DNA of 64,000 bases from Leguminivora glycinivorella (GCF_023078275.1 NC_062978.1:26185967-26249966), one strand, 5' to 3'. Shown: positions 11,337-21,963, numbered from the stretch's first letter. Notes: generated by a model from the sequence alone, not told the origin. Made by a program: numbers and translations.

Positions 11337-11537
11337 TATTACGTGTACACTACACACTACTCGAATCATCCAAGTTATGTCAAAATAAGGTCAATCTGTA
11401 ACAAGTCGGTCGTTCTGAATCGGACATTAGGTAGATTTATCAATTTCCCTTTGAAGTTTTTCTTATTTTAAAATAACGCTATTAGGTAAAGAGGTTTTAC
11501 AAAATTCGAAGGACAATTTTATCAAGTGCCTTCATCG

Positions 11538-12087
11538 ATTTTTAGGGTTCCGTAGTCAACTAGGAACCCTTATAGTTTCGCCATGTCTGTCTGTCCGTCC
11601 GTCCGTCCGTCCGTCCGCGGATAATCTCAGTAACCGTAAGCACTAGAAAGCTGAAATTTTGTACCAATATGTATATCAATCACGCCAACAAAGTGCAAAA
11701 ATAAAAAATGGAAAAAAATGTTTTATTAGGGTACCCCCCCTACATGTAAAGTGGGGGCTGATATTTTTTTACATTCCAACCCCAACGTGTGATATATTGT
11801 TGGATAGGTATTTAAAAATGAATAAGGGTTTACTAAGATCGTTTTTTGATAATATTAATATTTTCGGAAATAATCGCTTCTAAAGGAAAAAAAAGTGCGT
11901 CCCCCCCTCTAACTTTTGAACCATATGATTAAAAAATATGAAAAAAATCACAAAAGTAGAACTTTATAAAGACTTTCTAGGAAAATTGTTTTGAACTTGA
12001 TAGGTTCAGTAGTTTTTGAGAAAAATACGAAAAACTACGGAACCCTACACTGAGCGTGGCCCGACACGCTCTTGGCCGGTTTTTTTG
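11538..12087 (-). mobile_element. Interspersed repeat 'accggccaag ... ggttccgt', copy 2
   Basis: Inverted relative to 7075-7698: starts 'tttttagggttccgtag' and ends 'gcgtggcccgacacgctctt' then 'ggccggt'. Contains a (GTCC)n stretch at 11584-11617. The middle has diverged from copy 1. Confidence 0.8.
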
Positions 12088-12089
12088 CT

Positions 12090-12845
12090 TAAATGAACTT
12101 GTTTTCATCTAATAATGGGCTTTTAAGGGTTCTTTGGTTAAAAGAGGGCTTTTAATTTTGGCTAATATTTATGATCTTTATCGAACGAACGAAGCGAAGT
12201 TCTTATAGTCAACACGAATAACATTAGCTGGATATACCTACAGCGCGTAAACCTAATAAGGGCGATAAATGAAACCAGGCATATAATTCAATATTGTTAT
12301 CATTAATTAAGAGGTGTTTTTGAGTTACTTTTAATTTTCACCCCATAATGAATTTTTGAAAAATTTCCCAGCAGCAATGTACTGTAAACGTGGTTGCGAT
12401 GTCAATCAATGACAACTGTCAACGAGCGATTAACGCGAGTGTGTTTGCATTACGTTGCGGGCCGAATTATTTTGTATGGATAAAAAAAATATTTCAATTT
12501 TAAGTAAAAGTTATCTAATTCCATTTTTTATGTCCTATACTCACCACCGTTAAGAGGTTCGCCCGTATTAGGTTTACACCCTGTAGATAAATAAGTTTCA
12601 ACTTAAATACAATTTACCGTATTCTTAAGGCCATTGTATTTAACTTGAATGTCATCAAAAGTATGTATAAGTACTTACTTATACATAGCATGCGATAGCA
12701 ACATAAAGCACAAAATGAAACAAGTCTTGTTTGATCCACTAGATCCACCCACACTAAAGCTTCTTCAAATACAGATAAAGTAAGTTGTAGATTTATAAAA
12801 AAATAGCATAGCACTAGGACCTAAGAAAATCTAAAATTAATTCGT
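12090..12845. other. No gene recognised
   Basis: AT-rich, no exon with convincing splice signals. A small inverted pair 'aagtatgtataagtacttac' is at about 12658-12680. Confidence 0.4.
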
Positions 12846-12849
12846 TTTC

Positions 12850-13275
12850 ACCACACCAACTGGTTAGGCTTTCTTTGCTATTCGAACACAGATAGCTAAA
12901 TTGCATTTTATCCACAAGAGGGCAAAGTAATTTCATACAAATTTTGACTTGATGTCTTAATCTGGCTGCTAGATTTTACCTATAAATGATGATTTTGAAT
13001 CATAAATATTGAATAAATTGATGGATTTCATTTATTTTGATGTTCTACAGTCAGTATTTTGTTCGTGTTGGTGTGGTGAAAAATTTTGTGTTTCACTCGG
13101 TGGCAAAGTTTGTTTAACCTTCGTGCCTTGATACCCATCACGTAACGCTCAAGATTCCACTTTTTACTCGCTACGCTCGCGGAATATTGGAATCTTTCGC
13201 TTGCTAGGGTATCAATATCAGCACGTGCGGTTAAACAACTACTTTGCCCCCTTGTAAAACAAATAACTATGTATT
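12850..13275 (+). repeat. Interspersed repeat 'cacaccaactgg', copy 1
   Basis: Collinear with 54525-54953 over about 420 bp ('tttatccacaagagggcaaa', 'aatctttcgcttgct', 'gcacgtgcggtt'). A short partial copy is at 27795-27925. The centre contains 'ctcgctacgctcgcgg'. Non-coding. Confidence 0.85.
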
Positions 13276-13529
13276 ATCGAGCGATTCTCATTGCAATAAC
13301 ATTTTGCCTAAATAAAACTCGTACGTTCGCGTTCCGCTCTTGTTTTCATTATAATTTTTTGTATTTTAAAATAAATCATAGTTTAGGAGCCAGGAAAAGT
13401 ACACATCTCGTGATGTGCAATTGCCGTCTATAATTTTATTTTCTCTGAGAAGACTTTCGATTTTTCCGTGTTTTACCTACTGACAACGTTGGCTCGCAAG
13501 AATTCATTAAAAGCAAAAAAATGACTTAC

Positions 13530-13740
13530 ATTTTGTGCTACATCCATAGGAGCCAGCTGCGGTGGCTCCCTCTTCCGTGGTTTTCTCCACAGTAGTATGA
13601 AAGCAGCTACCACAAGCACCGAGCCGGCGCCGACCACAGCGCCACCTAGTGCGCTCCACGCGTTACCGTGGAACTCCATTAGTTGCCGAGATTCCATATC
13701 TTGGAGACTTTCCAGAATGTTCTCTGCTGATTTTTCCAAC
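13530..13740 (-). CDS. Internal exon of an unidentified single-pass membrane protein
   Basis: On the minus strand a polypyrimidine tract and 'attgcctcag' precede the exon, and 'acaaaat' is followed by GTAAGT at its end. The 211-bp exon holds one leading base plus 70 codons. They encode a charged, amphipathic stretch (LEKSAENILESLQDMESRQL), then a hydrophobic segment at about residues 31-51 (SALGGAVVGAGSVLVVAAF...), then a basic stop-transfer motif WRKPRKREPP. That is the layout of a type I membrane anchor followed by a cytoplasmic tail. Upstream in frame there is a stop in the putative intron, as expected. The family is not recognised; an envelope-type membrane anchor is an alternative, but the clean splice sites favour a host gene. 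Partner exons were not found. Confidence 0.6.
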
Positions 13741-13744
13741 CTGA

Positions 13745-14145
13745 GGCAATGAGAGAAAAGTATTATCAGTTTTAGAACTTATTGATAGTGGAAATTGATT
13801 TTAGTTTAAAGAGAAACGGCTGCAAACTATGTATTGTTAGGTTAGAAATATTACTTTAAAAAAAATCCTCGTTCCGCGTTTTACTTCAAAACGGAAATTT
13901 TATTATGTAGCTCTCATCTTTATTTCGTGGTTTCTTTAACAAATGATAAATAAAGATAAAATAAATGAGTTCCTATTTATTTCTGGATCCGGAATATTTT
14001 TAGACTGTCGAGTCACCCAATCCACGGTAAGCCGAAAGGCAATCAGTGGAAATCCTTGGAAATGTTTTCTGTTCTTAAAGTCGATAAGTTTTACTAATAT
14101 TTATACGTTTACGTTTTACTAATATTACACGATTTATAATAGTTT
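13745..14145. other. Probable intron or intergenic DNA
   Basis: Lies upstream (minus strand) of the membrane-protein exon. No second exon with matching phase is evident. Confidence 0.4.
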
Positions 14146-14149
14146 GGTC

Positions 14150-14390
14150 AGGCAAACGTCACTCGCTCGCGTTCGCGCGTTAAGTACCTACACGCTAGCC
14201 GTTCATTCGAATGAACTAGTAGCCGAGGGGCGCCACGCGCCCGCCTGTGTAGTCGCGTGGCACGTACATACTATTCTTCTGAGTTTTACGTAGTAACTTG
14301 TTAGTATTAGTTAAATAAAGCGTAGGTCTTTGTCGTTTTGCGGGCAAGTGAAGGATCTGTTGCGTTAGTAACTTATTAATAAATCTGTGG
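14150..14390 (+). repeat. Interspersed repeat 'acgctagccgttcattcg', copy 1
   Basis: About 240 bp shared with 19100-19345 ('cctgtgtagtcgcgtggcac', 'gttttgcgggcaagtgaagg'). Not coding. Confidence 0.8.
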
Positions 14391-14808
14391 TTTGGTTGTC
14401 ACTACTTTCATATGTATCTTTAGGTATTTAAATATTTAAATAAATGTAAACAATATTGTTATCTTCTTCTCCATTGGATTCTTCAGCCAACTGAGGGTAA
14501 ATTAAAATATTACACGACCTAATAAGAAGGTTAAAAATAGGTTCACTGACAGACTGACAGACCCACTTATTTTGGATTTGGTTAACCAACACGTTTTAGG
14601 TAACTAACCGAAAAAATACAAATTATTTTGTTACGATTTTTAAGTAAAGGTATGACAGAATATGACTGTGGATATGTGGTTTGCAAATGCCTAATTTTGA
14701 CAGGTGATTGTACCGCGGCTACCGCGGTACCATTCACATCAACTTGACATCAACGGAGAATAACACGAAACGTCAGTTTTGGCAAGTCGAAAAAGGTCCA
14801 CTTAATAT

Positions 14809-14946
14809 AGTATTTTATGCAACAGGCGTTTAAAGGAGGTCAAAAAAGACGAGTGGCGTGAGTAACAATTTGAGGCGAAGCCGAAAATTGTTATTGAGAC
14901 GCCACGAGTATTTTTTGACTCAGTTAAACACCGTTGCATACAATAC
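14809..14946. repeat. Fold-back repeat 'agtattttatgcaac', copy 2
   Basis: Same ends and central inverted pair as 4810-4950 ('gaggcgaagccgaaaattg'). Confidence 0.75.
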
Positions 14947-14964
14947 TTTTTCTACGACCATGCA

Positions 14965-15535
14965 CTTAGTTTTTAATAGTTTTCTTAAATAAATTTCGTG
15001 AAATTCATTCTGTTTCCTGTATTTTGACTCAAAGGTTTGCACTGTCAGCTCGGCTGCGCAAAGCCTTCCCGCGCACGCCCGCAGTGTCGTTATAAGGCGT
15101 TGCCATGGTTACAGAGCCAAACAATGCGTTTTCAGTTTTTTCGATACTGCGCGCATGCGCGGAAAGCCGGCGGACGCTGGCTTTGGGGAATAGACCTTTA
15201 TGTAGGGTTTTAAAGATCTGTGCACGACCCTGTAAATGACGAATAACAGTTCGGGAGTAGAAAAAATACTTTAACGTCTCACCATATGGAGCTAAAACCG
15301 AGTGCCACATTACATTACTCTTGCTTGAATTCGCGCTCCGATCGATATATTTCTGTTATCAGCGGGACGTATCTAACTCGAAGGGGAGTCCAGGAAGGCA
15401 GGAAAGTTGTAACATCGGGAGAGTTCAACTAGGGAACAAATCAAATTATTTTATTCAATATGTTTTTTTGATTTGTTGTTTTTCAAGTAGTCACACTACT
15501 GTTGCCACCAAGAATTGTTAAAACGCCTTTTTAGA
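14965..15535. other. GC-richer block without an assigned gene
   Basis: A 93-codon minus frame (15029-15310) covers a locally GC-rich patch but has no domain or splice context. 'ttacattactct' near 15310 recurs at 16190, suggesting old repeat sequence. Confidence 0.35.
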
Positions 15536-15538
15536 CCA

Positions 15539-15687
15539 GGCCCCGTAGCTAATGGCATTTCTGCGACGCGAAACGAAAACGAAACGCCGTGAATGGTAGT
15601 CTAGCTCGTCGCGCCAATACGCAAGAGCGATAGAGATAGATATCTGCGAGCGTTTCGTGAGCATTTGTGCCATTCGGCTACGCACCC
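15539..15687. repeat. MITE family Q ('ggccccgtagc'), copy 1
   Basis: Ends 'ggccccgtagctaatggcat' and 'gtgccattcggctacg' are inverted. The core 'cgcgccaatacgcaagagcg' followed by 'atagagatagata' is shared by all seven copies in the window. Confidence 0.85.
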
Positions 15688-15828
15688 TAAGTACCAACGT
15701 GGTTAAATCTTTAAAAAAACACAGGAAACTTGTGTGTACTATAAGAACTTGAAGTTGGGTAACCTGGACAACAAGTATTCGTTCATTATGAAGTTCTCAA
15801 GCAAACATTGGCGCTTAAGCTGAAGGAA

Positions 15829-15963
15829 CAGTCACCGGCATAAATATGTGATGATTTCTATACCTTGTCACATTAAAGTCTTCTTTCAAATGTCATACGA
15901 AATTGTCAAACGATTTAAAAGCGACAAGGTACAGAAATAATCACTTATTTATGCCGGTGACTG
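15829..15963. repeat. Fold-back MITE 'cagtcaccggcataaat'
   Basis: 'cagtcaccggcataaat' at the left is mirrored by 'atttatgccggtgactg' at the right, with imperfect pairing inward ('tataccttgtc' and 'gacaaggta'). Confidence 0.85.
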
Positions 15964-16433
15964 AACCTCTAACTAATCTGTATAAATATACGAGCATATT
16001 TCATCGTTATCGTAAGCGACAATGGGGTACCTGCTAAAAGTATGATCGAGAGAGTTGGGCGCCAAAACAATGGACATTGGAAATCAACTATAATTATTCT
16101 TCTGACCTAGACACCATACCGTAGAAGGTTCCAAAATAACCAAGGAACAATATTAAGGGCAAAGCACATGAGCTAAAAGCGACAGCAAAATTACATTACT
16201 CTCGTTCGCACTCCAGCCGATGTTATATCCGTAATTCCGTATCTTACTGCTAACAGCGGGGTGTGTTAAGCACTGGTCCCACCAAAAACGAGTAAGCTAT
16301 GAGCTATCGGCTATAAAAAATGAACAAAAGACAATCGCTCCTGTGTAAATAAAAGAGAGAGCGAGCGATTTGTAGTTCATAGCTTGGCTACGAGCTATAA
16401 TATAAGTCGCCCGCGCTGTCAACGCCTTTTATT

Positions 16434-16842
16434 TAAAGCCTGACCATCAGAAATATATGACTACTTCATCAGAACTATTTTCTTCATACTATACTGAACT
16501 GTCACTCCTTATTAACAGCGCCCTCCTGACAATGCAATGGAGACTTTCGGTCCGTGGTCGAGCGACACCAAGAAGTTCGTTAAGGAGGTGTCGGTCAGGC
16601 TTGTAGGCGTCTCAGGGAACCAACGAGCGGGCGCTTTCTTTGCACAAAGGCTGAGTCTGGCGGTGCAGAGAGGAAACGCTGCGAGTGTCCTGGCGACCAT
16701 GCCAGAGGGAGGTGAAGTAGGGGAAGTATTTTATATTTAGTTTTAATTTTAGGTTAAGTTTTAATTGTATTTATGATGTCTGAGGTTTTTTGTTGTATTT
16801 TCCTGACAATAATCATATATTATATTTCTGGTCAGGCTTTAG
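16434..16842 (+). mobile_element. Inner element with a LINE ORF2 tail inside
   Basis: 'agcctgaccatcagaaatat' at the left and 'atatttctggtcaggct' at the right are inverted, so a TIR-like element encloses a LINE coding fragment (16528-16740). A related end, in reverse, lies at 21963-22030 ('cagaaatacatgactttt', 'caggagggcgctgtta'). Confidence 0.6.
16528..16740 (+). pseudogene. C-terminal fragment of a non-LTR ORF2
   Basis: The frame reads AMETFGPWSSDTKKFVKEVS, then RAGAFFAQRLSLAVQRGNAA, then S-V-L-A-T and a stop. GPW...F..R...QR.S.A.QRGNAAS is a pattern I recognise from the C-terminus of reverse-transcriptase polyproteins in insect LINEs. A degenerate second example is at 17515-17752. Only about 70 residues remain and no RT core is present. 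Clade not assigned. Confidence 0.6.
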
Positions 16843-17099
16843 CGACTATCCTTTGTTCATTTTTTATAGCCGATAGCTCATAGCTTACTCGCTTTTAGTG
16901 GGACAAGTGCCTTAAGGCCGCGTAGGTTCCTGCGGGCTTGCCGCGAAACACGTCCAACGTGCATGTGAACATTTTTTGCTTTTTCGTACGTATTTGTTTC
17001 GAATTATTTATTTGATCAAAGTCAAAAACTAACTTTTCGATCGCTGGAGTCCCGAGAGACAACCGCAAACTTGCTAAACAATTGACAACTATAATAATA

Positions 17100-17361
17100 A
17101 GACGACCGGTCTGGCTCAGTCGGTAGTGACCCTGCCTGCTAAGCCGCGGTCCTGGGTTCGAATCCCGGTAAGGGCATTTATTTGTGTGATGAACACAGAT
17201 ATTTGTTCCTGAGTCATGGATGTTTTCTATGTATTTAAGTATATATTTATCTATTTAAGTATGTATATCGTCGCTTAGCACCCATAGTACAAGCTTTGCT
17301 TAGTTTGGGGCTAAGTTGATCCGTGTAAGGTGTCCCCAATATTTATTTATTTATTTATTTA
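17100..17361 (+). mobile_element. tRNA-derived SINE, tail type B
   Basis: Same head as the 8.3-kb copy (A box TGGCTCAGTCGG, B box GGTTCGAATCC) but a different 3' part: 'tagcacccatagtacaagct', 'gtttggggctaagttgatcc', then (TTTA)n. Confidence 0.9.
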
Positions 17362-17514
17362 ATTGTGAGTTAAAAAGTACTATCACTTTACTAAAACACT
17401 GTTCTCTGGAGATTTACACGACGAGAATGTATTCATCTTTCATATTTATAATTAATCTTTCAATCCGCAACAGCCTTTGTCAAACTTAAACACTAAATAA
17501 CCTAGGCTATGGTG

Positions 17515-17752
17515 CCAGTGCCACCCCGGACCGCAGCTGGCCCAAATCTTCCCATAACACTAGCCGAGTTGCCCCGTTCTAAGGGAAATTTGTTAGACCA
17601 GATGATCTGGAACGAGGATCGCAACCCCTGTCTCTAAGCCGCCGGCCCAATTCCCACACAAACTCCTTAGCTTCCGCACCCCAAGGCCCTGCAGTCTCCA
17701 CCGCAACTAGTATAAAATCATACGTTGGCTCCAAGACAGAGTATTACCTACT
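17515..17752 (-). pseudogene. Degenerate LINE ORF2 C-terminus
   Basis: Minus strand reads EPTYDFILVAVETAGPWGAE then AKEFVWELGRRLRDRGCDPR before losing frame. It is homologous in pattern to the fragment at 16528-16740 (ETxGPW, F..E...RL). Premature stop and frame loss mark it as a relic. Confidence 0.6.
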
Positions 17753-17944
17753 TCGGGATCTACTCATTGCTTTCATATTCAAAATGCATTGCTTGGTTTA
17801 GCAGGTACCAATGTTTTTTATAGAAAAAAAGTCAGCGGTTAATATTCACCCCGCTCTGAGGGCAAATATTAACAATACAGGGGCAAGAATTAACAATTGG
17901 TTTTACCTACATTGTACAATCGTTAACGCTCCGAAGAACAATAC

Positions 17945-18957
17945 GAAATAGTTCAGATTCAGATTCAGATTCAGAAAATTTGCTGAAACATGGTATACAG
18001 TTCTACATGTTTGGTCATGGAGACATGCAAATATTTTGTAGTGTAATGTGTGTCGCATGCATTTATTTAATGTATACTTACCTACTTATTAATTAGACAA
18101 TCTTATAACTATCATTATCATTACTATCAATATATTATGTGTCATTCAGATATTCCTTAATACTGTAGTAGGCCTTAGAAGCTAAAAAGTTATACAAAGC
18201 TTTTTTAAATTCATGAACGCTCTCAAGTTTTAAAATGTTAACTGATAATTTATTATAAATTCAGGGTGCCATACACAAAATACTTTTTGATAAAAAAGCT
18301 GTTTTCGATGATTTATAATTAATTTTCTCCTGTTGTCGCAGACTGTTAAATTTAGTGAACTGGTGTAAATTACATTTGACATACATTGAAATTTCATAAA
18401 CATAAAGACACGGTAGAGTCAATATTTTGAGTGTAATGAAAAGTTCCTTGCAAGATTCCATGGTTCGAGTACCGCATACAGATCTCAAACATTTCTTTTG
18501 ACTCAAGAATGCCATTTCCCTGTCAGTTGCATTATCCCAAAATATAACGCCGTATCTTAGTGTCGCAGTTACGTGCGCATGGTAAGCCGTTAGCACTGCT
18601 GTTTGATCTACAACCTTTCTTAAATTATACAGTGCATAACTAAATTGATTCAATTTACTACATATATTGTCAATTTGATTTCTCCATGTCAAACTACTAT
18701 CTAAGCTTAATCCTAAAAATTTCGTGGAGTCAGTTTCAAAGATTCTTTGATTTTGATAGGTTATTGTTAATTCATGTGTATTTTTGGTCCGTAATTTAAA
18801 ATTCATCATATTCGTTTTCTCTATATTCACGTGAAGATTATTTTTGTGAAGCCATTCAATTATAATATGTAAGGTCTGATTTATATTGGTTTGGAGTAAA
18901 TTCATGTCAGTTTCTGTAAAAATAACCTTGCTGTCGTCGGCAAATAATACCATTGTC
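17945..18957 (-). mobile_element. 5'-truncated CR1/jockey-type LINE, copy 1
   Basis: The element runs right to left: RT coding part, 3' UTR, then a tail of (AATCTG)n seen as 'cagattcagattcagattca' at 17952. It breaks off on the 5' side at about 18957, just upstream of the RT catalytic motif. A sister copy is at 37745-38445. Confidence 0.8.
18135..18957 (-). pseudogene. Reverse transcriptase C-terminal half (CR1/jockey type)
   Basis: Contains the RT catalytic box LFADDS followed by IIEWLHKNNLHVNIEKT, FLGLSLDSSLTWRNQI and the thumb-region LTAYHAHVTATLRYGVIFW. This is the typical order for RT domains of the CR1/jockey group. A stop codon interrupts the frame after CMAP (18261), yet homology continues to about 18135 (KAYYSIKEYLND), matching the end of the sister copy. 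5' truncation plus the stop make it inactive. CR1 versus Daphne or jockey cannot be settled by eye. Confidence 0.75.
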
Positions 18958-19099
18958 CACACCAATACGACAATGCGACAAGGAGAAATAGAGTCTGTTC
19001 GGAAAGCGAAGAGATTTTTTTTATGCTCGCCCAGAAAATGCCTGTTCACCCTAGATTAAAAGGTTACCGGGTTATTTGGGCTGGTGAGCGTGAAATGTA

Positions 19100-19345
19100 T
19101 GGGCAGGCCAACGTCACTAGCTCGCGGTTGCGGGTTAAGTACCTACACGCTAGCCGTTCATTCGAATGAACAAGTGGCCGAAGGACGCCACGCTCCCGCC
19201 TGTGTAGTCGCGTGGCACGTACCTACTAAAACTATTCTTCTGAGTTTTACGTAGTAACTTATTAGTATTAGTTAAATAAAGCGTAGGTATTTGTCGTTTT
19301 GCGGGCAAGTGAAGGACCTGTTACCTTAGTAACTTATTATACTCG
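19100..19345 (+). repeat. Interspersed repeat 'acgctagccgttcattcg', copy 2
   Basis: Second copy of the 14150-14390 sequence, same orientation. It ends where the next fold-back begins. Confidence 0.8.
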
Positions 19346-19346
19346 T

Positions 19347-19744
19347 AGTATGAATTTTCTGAGATGAACTTTTCGGTTTTGCCCTAATCTGTTAAACAAA
19401 GGCCTTTGTTTCTATTATTCGCGGCGGTTAGCTCCCGTTTCCACAGCACGTGCTAAAGTCTCAGTGTAGTTAAAAAGCAACTATCATGATAGCAAAGTTT
19501 AAATTTATTAAACAGTTTGCAGTGTGCAGGTAACTTTTTTTGAAGATGACAAAACGTGTTATCTCCGAAAGGGCTTTTTATGGATTTGAACCTTATTGCT
19601 ATCATGATAGTTGCTTTTTAACTACACTGAGACTAAAGAACGTGCCGTTTAAACGGGAGCTAACCGCCGCGAATAATAGAAACAAAGGCCTTTGTTTAAC
19701 AGATTAGGGCAAAAGCGAAAAGTTCATCTCAGAAAATTCATACT
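19347..19744. repeat. Long-arm fold-back element
   Basis: Arms of about 149 bp (19347-19495 and 19596-19744) with a ~100-bp spacer. Landmarks: 'gaattttctgagatgaac' mirrored by 'gttcatctcagaaaattc', and the palindrome 'gcaactatcatgatagcaa' near the apex. A few mismatches (e.g. 'cacagcacgtgctaaag' against 'ctttag..aacgtgc') show some age. Confidence 0.9.
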
Positions 19745-19998
19745 ATAATAGTCTGTGGTATGGGGACTAATACATTTCACGATTCTTCCAGACTCTAGCT
19801 ACTATACGAAGCAAGTACCTACTCTCAGCTACCATGTTTTCTAAATATAGTCTACTTTATACTTGTGTCGCTTACTGACAGTGTAATGGAGCGAGATGGC
19901 ATTTAACACCCCTTTTAGATTATGCAAATATACAGAGACAGGTCACGCGAACGTAGATTACGGGTCATAGTCTATAGTTCTATGTATTTATAGGTTTA

Positions 19999-20245
19999 AT
20001 TTTTTTTTTTATACTACGTCGGTGGCAAACAAGCATACGGTCCGCCTGATGTAAAGCGGTCACCGTAACCTATGGACGCCTGCAACTCAAACAGTGTCAC
20101 ATGCGCGTTGCCACCCCATTAGAAACTTGTACATTCCCTTTTGCTGTGTTAAGTACACAGCAAAAAGGAGTGTACAAGTTCCAAGGAGGGTTCGGTTGCC
20201 GACGACTCTAAAGGACAATATACGGAACAAGTTAGTTCCGTAAGT
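19999..20245 (-). mobile_element. SINE-like repeat 'tactacgtcggtggcaaac', copy 1
   Basis: A T run followed by 'tatactacgtcggtggcaaa' and 'gacgcctgcaactcaaa', 'catgcgcgttgcca'. The T-rich head is the complement of a poly(A) tail. Other copies: 25828-25980 and a diverged one at 38495-38690. I see no clear A/B boxes. Confidence 0.7.
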
Positions 20246-20549
20246 CCTCCCGTCATCAGGACCGCACCCTCGTTGAGCTCTGGCAGCCTTACTCACCGGC
20301 AGGAACACAACACTATGAGTAGGGTCTAGTGCTATTTGGCTGCGGTCTTCTGTAAGGCGGAGGTACTACCCCAGTTAGGCTCTGCTCTAGATTCGAGCGA
20401 GACGATATCCGCTGTGCTGTGCCCTACCACACAAAGCGGAATGTCATTCGCTATGCCCTACCTCCTACAAATTCTGGTAATTGAGCAACAAACTAATTTT
20501 TTTTTTACAAAACAGCATCATAGCCCAGAGGCTCATGGTAAACCATGAG

Positions 20550-20577
20550 CACAGTATAATAAAGAGTACTATCGTTA
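20550..20577. repeat. End fragment of the 'gcacagtataataaagag' repeat
   Basis: 'gcacagtataataaagagta' continuing 'ctatcgtta' matches the ends of the copies at 34640-34873 and 51700-51935. Confidence 0.6.
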
Positions 20578-20604
20578 GAATATGTTGCTCAATAGCATAA
20601 ACAT

Positions 20605-20755
20605 CAGGCCCCTTAGCACAATAGCATTTCTGCGATGCGAAACGCCACAGAAATGCAGTCTGGCTCTGTCACGTCAATACGCAAGAGCGATAGAGATAGA
20701 TAGCTACAAATTACGATATTATCGTGAGCGTTTGTGCGTTCGGCTATGCACATAA
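20605..20755. repeat. MITE family Q, copy 2
   Basis: 'aggccccttagcacaatagc' to 'gcgttcggctatgca' with the shared core 'acgcaagagcgatagagata'. More diverged than the others. Confidence 0.75.
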
Positions 20756-20823
20756 AGCAAGCGTTACTTTGCAGAAATCCATATGTTAATCAAAATTTTG
20801 CTAATCCGTGAATCATCCATAGG

Positions 20824-21061
20824 TACTAATATTATAAATGGGAAAGTGTGTGTCTGTTTGTTTGTCCGTCTTTTGAATTGACGTGATTTTTTAAGTGGAG
20901 ACAGTTGAAGGGATGGAGAGTGACATAGGCTATTGTTTGTCTCTTTCTAACCCCCCCCCCCCCCCCCCCCCCCCCGAGTCCCTCAAATGGGGAGTGGATT
21001 TATATGGAGCATTCCGCAATTTTCGAATTTAACGCGAGCGAAGCCGCGGGCAAAAGCTAGT
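20824..21061 (+). mobile_element. Interspersed repeat 'cccatttataat ... cgcgggcaaaagctag', copy 1
   Basis: Runs from 'aatattataaatgggaaagt' to 'gaagccgcgggcaaaagcta'. Opposite-strand copies are at 28274-28457 and 31258-31510. It contains a 25-nt C homopolymer at 20951-20975, where the 31-kb copy has only a short C run. Confidence 0.8.
20951..20975. repeat. Poly(C) tract, 25 nt
   Basis: An uninterrupted run of 25 C inside an interspersed repeat. It may be real or an assembly length error. Confidence 0.95.
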
Positions 21062-21079
21062 ATCATATAAAGCCTGACC

Positions 21080-21670
21080 AGGGTGGCTAGTACGGTGGAG
21101 CGAAAAAACACTTTTCCGGAATTAGCAAACCTAATAGTTATCAATCAATGTCCCTTAGTGTATGAAGCCTTTGTGCAAATTTTCAGCTTTTTAAATCAAC
21201 ATCTTCTGCCTCCGCATTAGGTTTGAAATTTTGAAAATCTCATACAAACCTGAAAATTCAACTTTTAGATAAAAAATGTTTTTCGGCAGTATTATGTTCA
21301 GTATACATTATTGATACATATTATTACAAGAAACTACCAAAAATTGCGACTATTTTGGCGAATGTACTGAAACTAGACAAACTTTGGCGATTCTTGACGC
21401 TATTTTCGCAACTTTTTGTAGTTTTTCATAATGATATGTATCAATAACATATACTAAACATAATACTGCCGAAATTTTTTTTTATCTAAAAGTTGAATTA
21501 TTAGGTTTCTATGAGATTTTCAAAATTTCAACCCTAATGCGGAGGCAGAAGATGTTGATTTAAAAAGCTGAAAATTTGCACAAAGGCTTCATAGACTAAG
21601 AGGCATTGATTGATAACTATTAGGTTTGCTAATTCCAAAAAAGTGTTTTTTCGCTCCACCCTAGTGGCTA
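21080..21670. repeat. Long-arm fold-back element
   Basis: Left arm from 'gtggagcgaaaaaacactttt' (outer bases) and right arm ending 'aaaagtgttttttcgctcca' pair over roughly 250 bp ('ttaaatcaacatcttctgcc' mirrored by 'ggcagaagatgttgatttaa'). The centre is 'gcgactattttggcgaatg'. The frame crossing the right arm is not a gene. Confidence 0.85.
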
Positions 21671-21806
21671 GCCGAATGGCACAATCGCTCACGAAACGAA
21701 GCGCTAGTAGATATCTATCTCTATCGCGCTTGCGTATTGGCGCGACAGAGCCAGCGGCGTATCGCTTTCGTTTGGCGTCGGAGAAATGCCATTCGGCTAC
21801 GGGGCC
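21667..21806. repeat. MITE family Q, copy 3
   Basis: First of two near-identical head-to-tail copies: 'gctagccgaatggcacaatc' to 'gccattcggctacggggcc'. It abuts the preceding fold-back directly. Confidence 0.9.
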
Positions 21807-21811
21807 AGGGT

Positions 21812-21963
21812 GGCTAGCCGAATGGCACAATCGCTCACGAAACGCTCACGAAACGAAGCGCTAGTAGATATCTATCTCTATCGCGCTTGCGGATTGGCGC
21901 GACAGAGCCAGCGGCGTATCGCTTTCGTTTGGCGTCGGAGAAATGCCATTCGGCTACGGGGCC
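21812..21963. repeat. MITE family Q, copy 4
   Basis: Tandem partner of copy 3, with an 11-bp internal duplication ('ctcacgaaacg' twice) and one substitution ('gcggattgg'). Confidence 0.9.

Larger units (their letters stand above)
16266..16915. repeat. Outer TIR element of a nested pair
   Basis: Left end 'gcactggtcccacca' and 'gagctatcggctataaaaa' are inverted at the right ('tttttatagccgatagctc', 'gtgggacaagtgc'). A half copy of the same family is at 56117-56197. A second inverted-repeat element sits inside. Confidence 0.75.

Noticed and set aside
15029..15310. 93-residue minus-strand protein
   Set aside because: No motif; flanking words recur elsewhere as repeat; no splice support.
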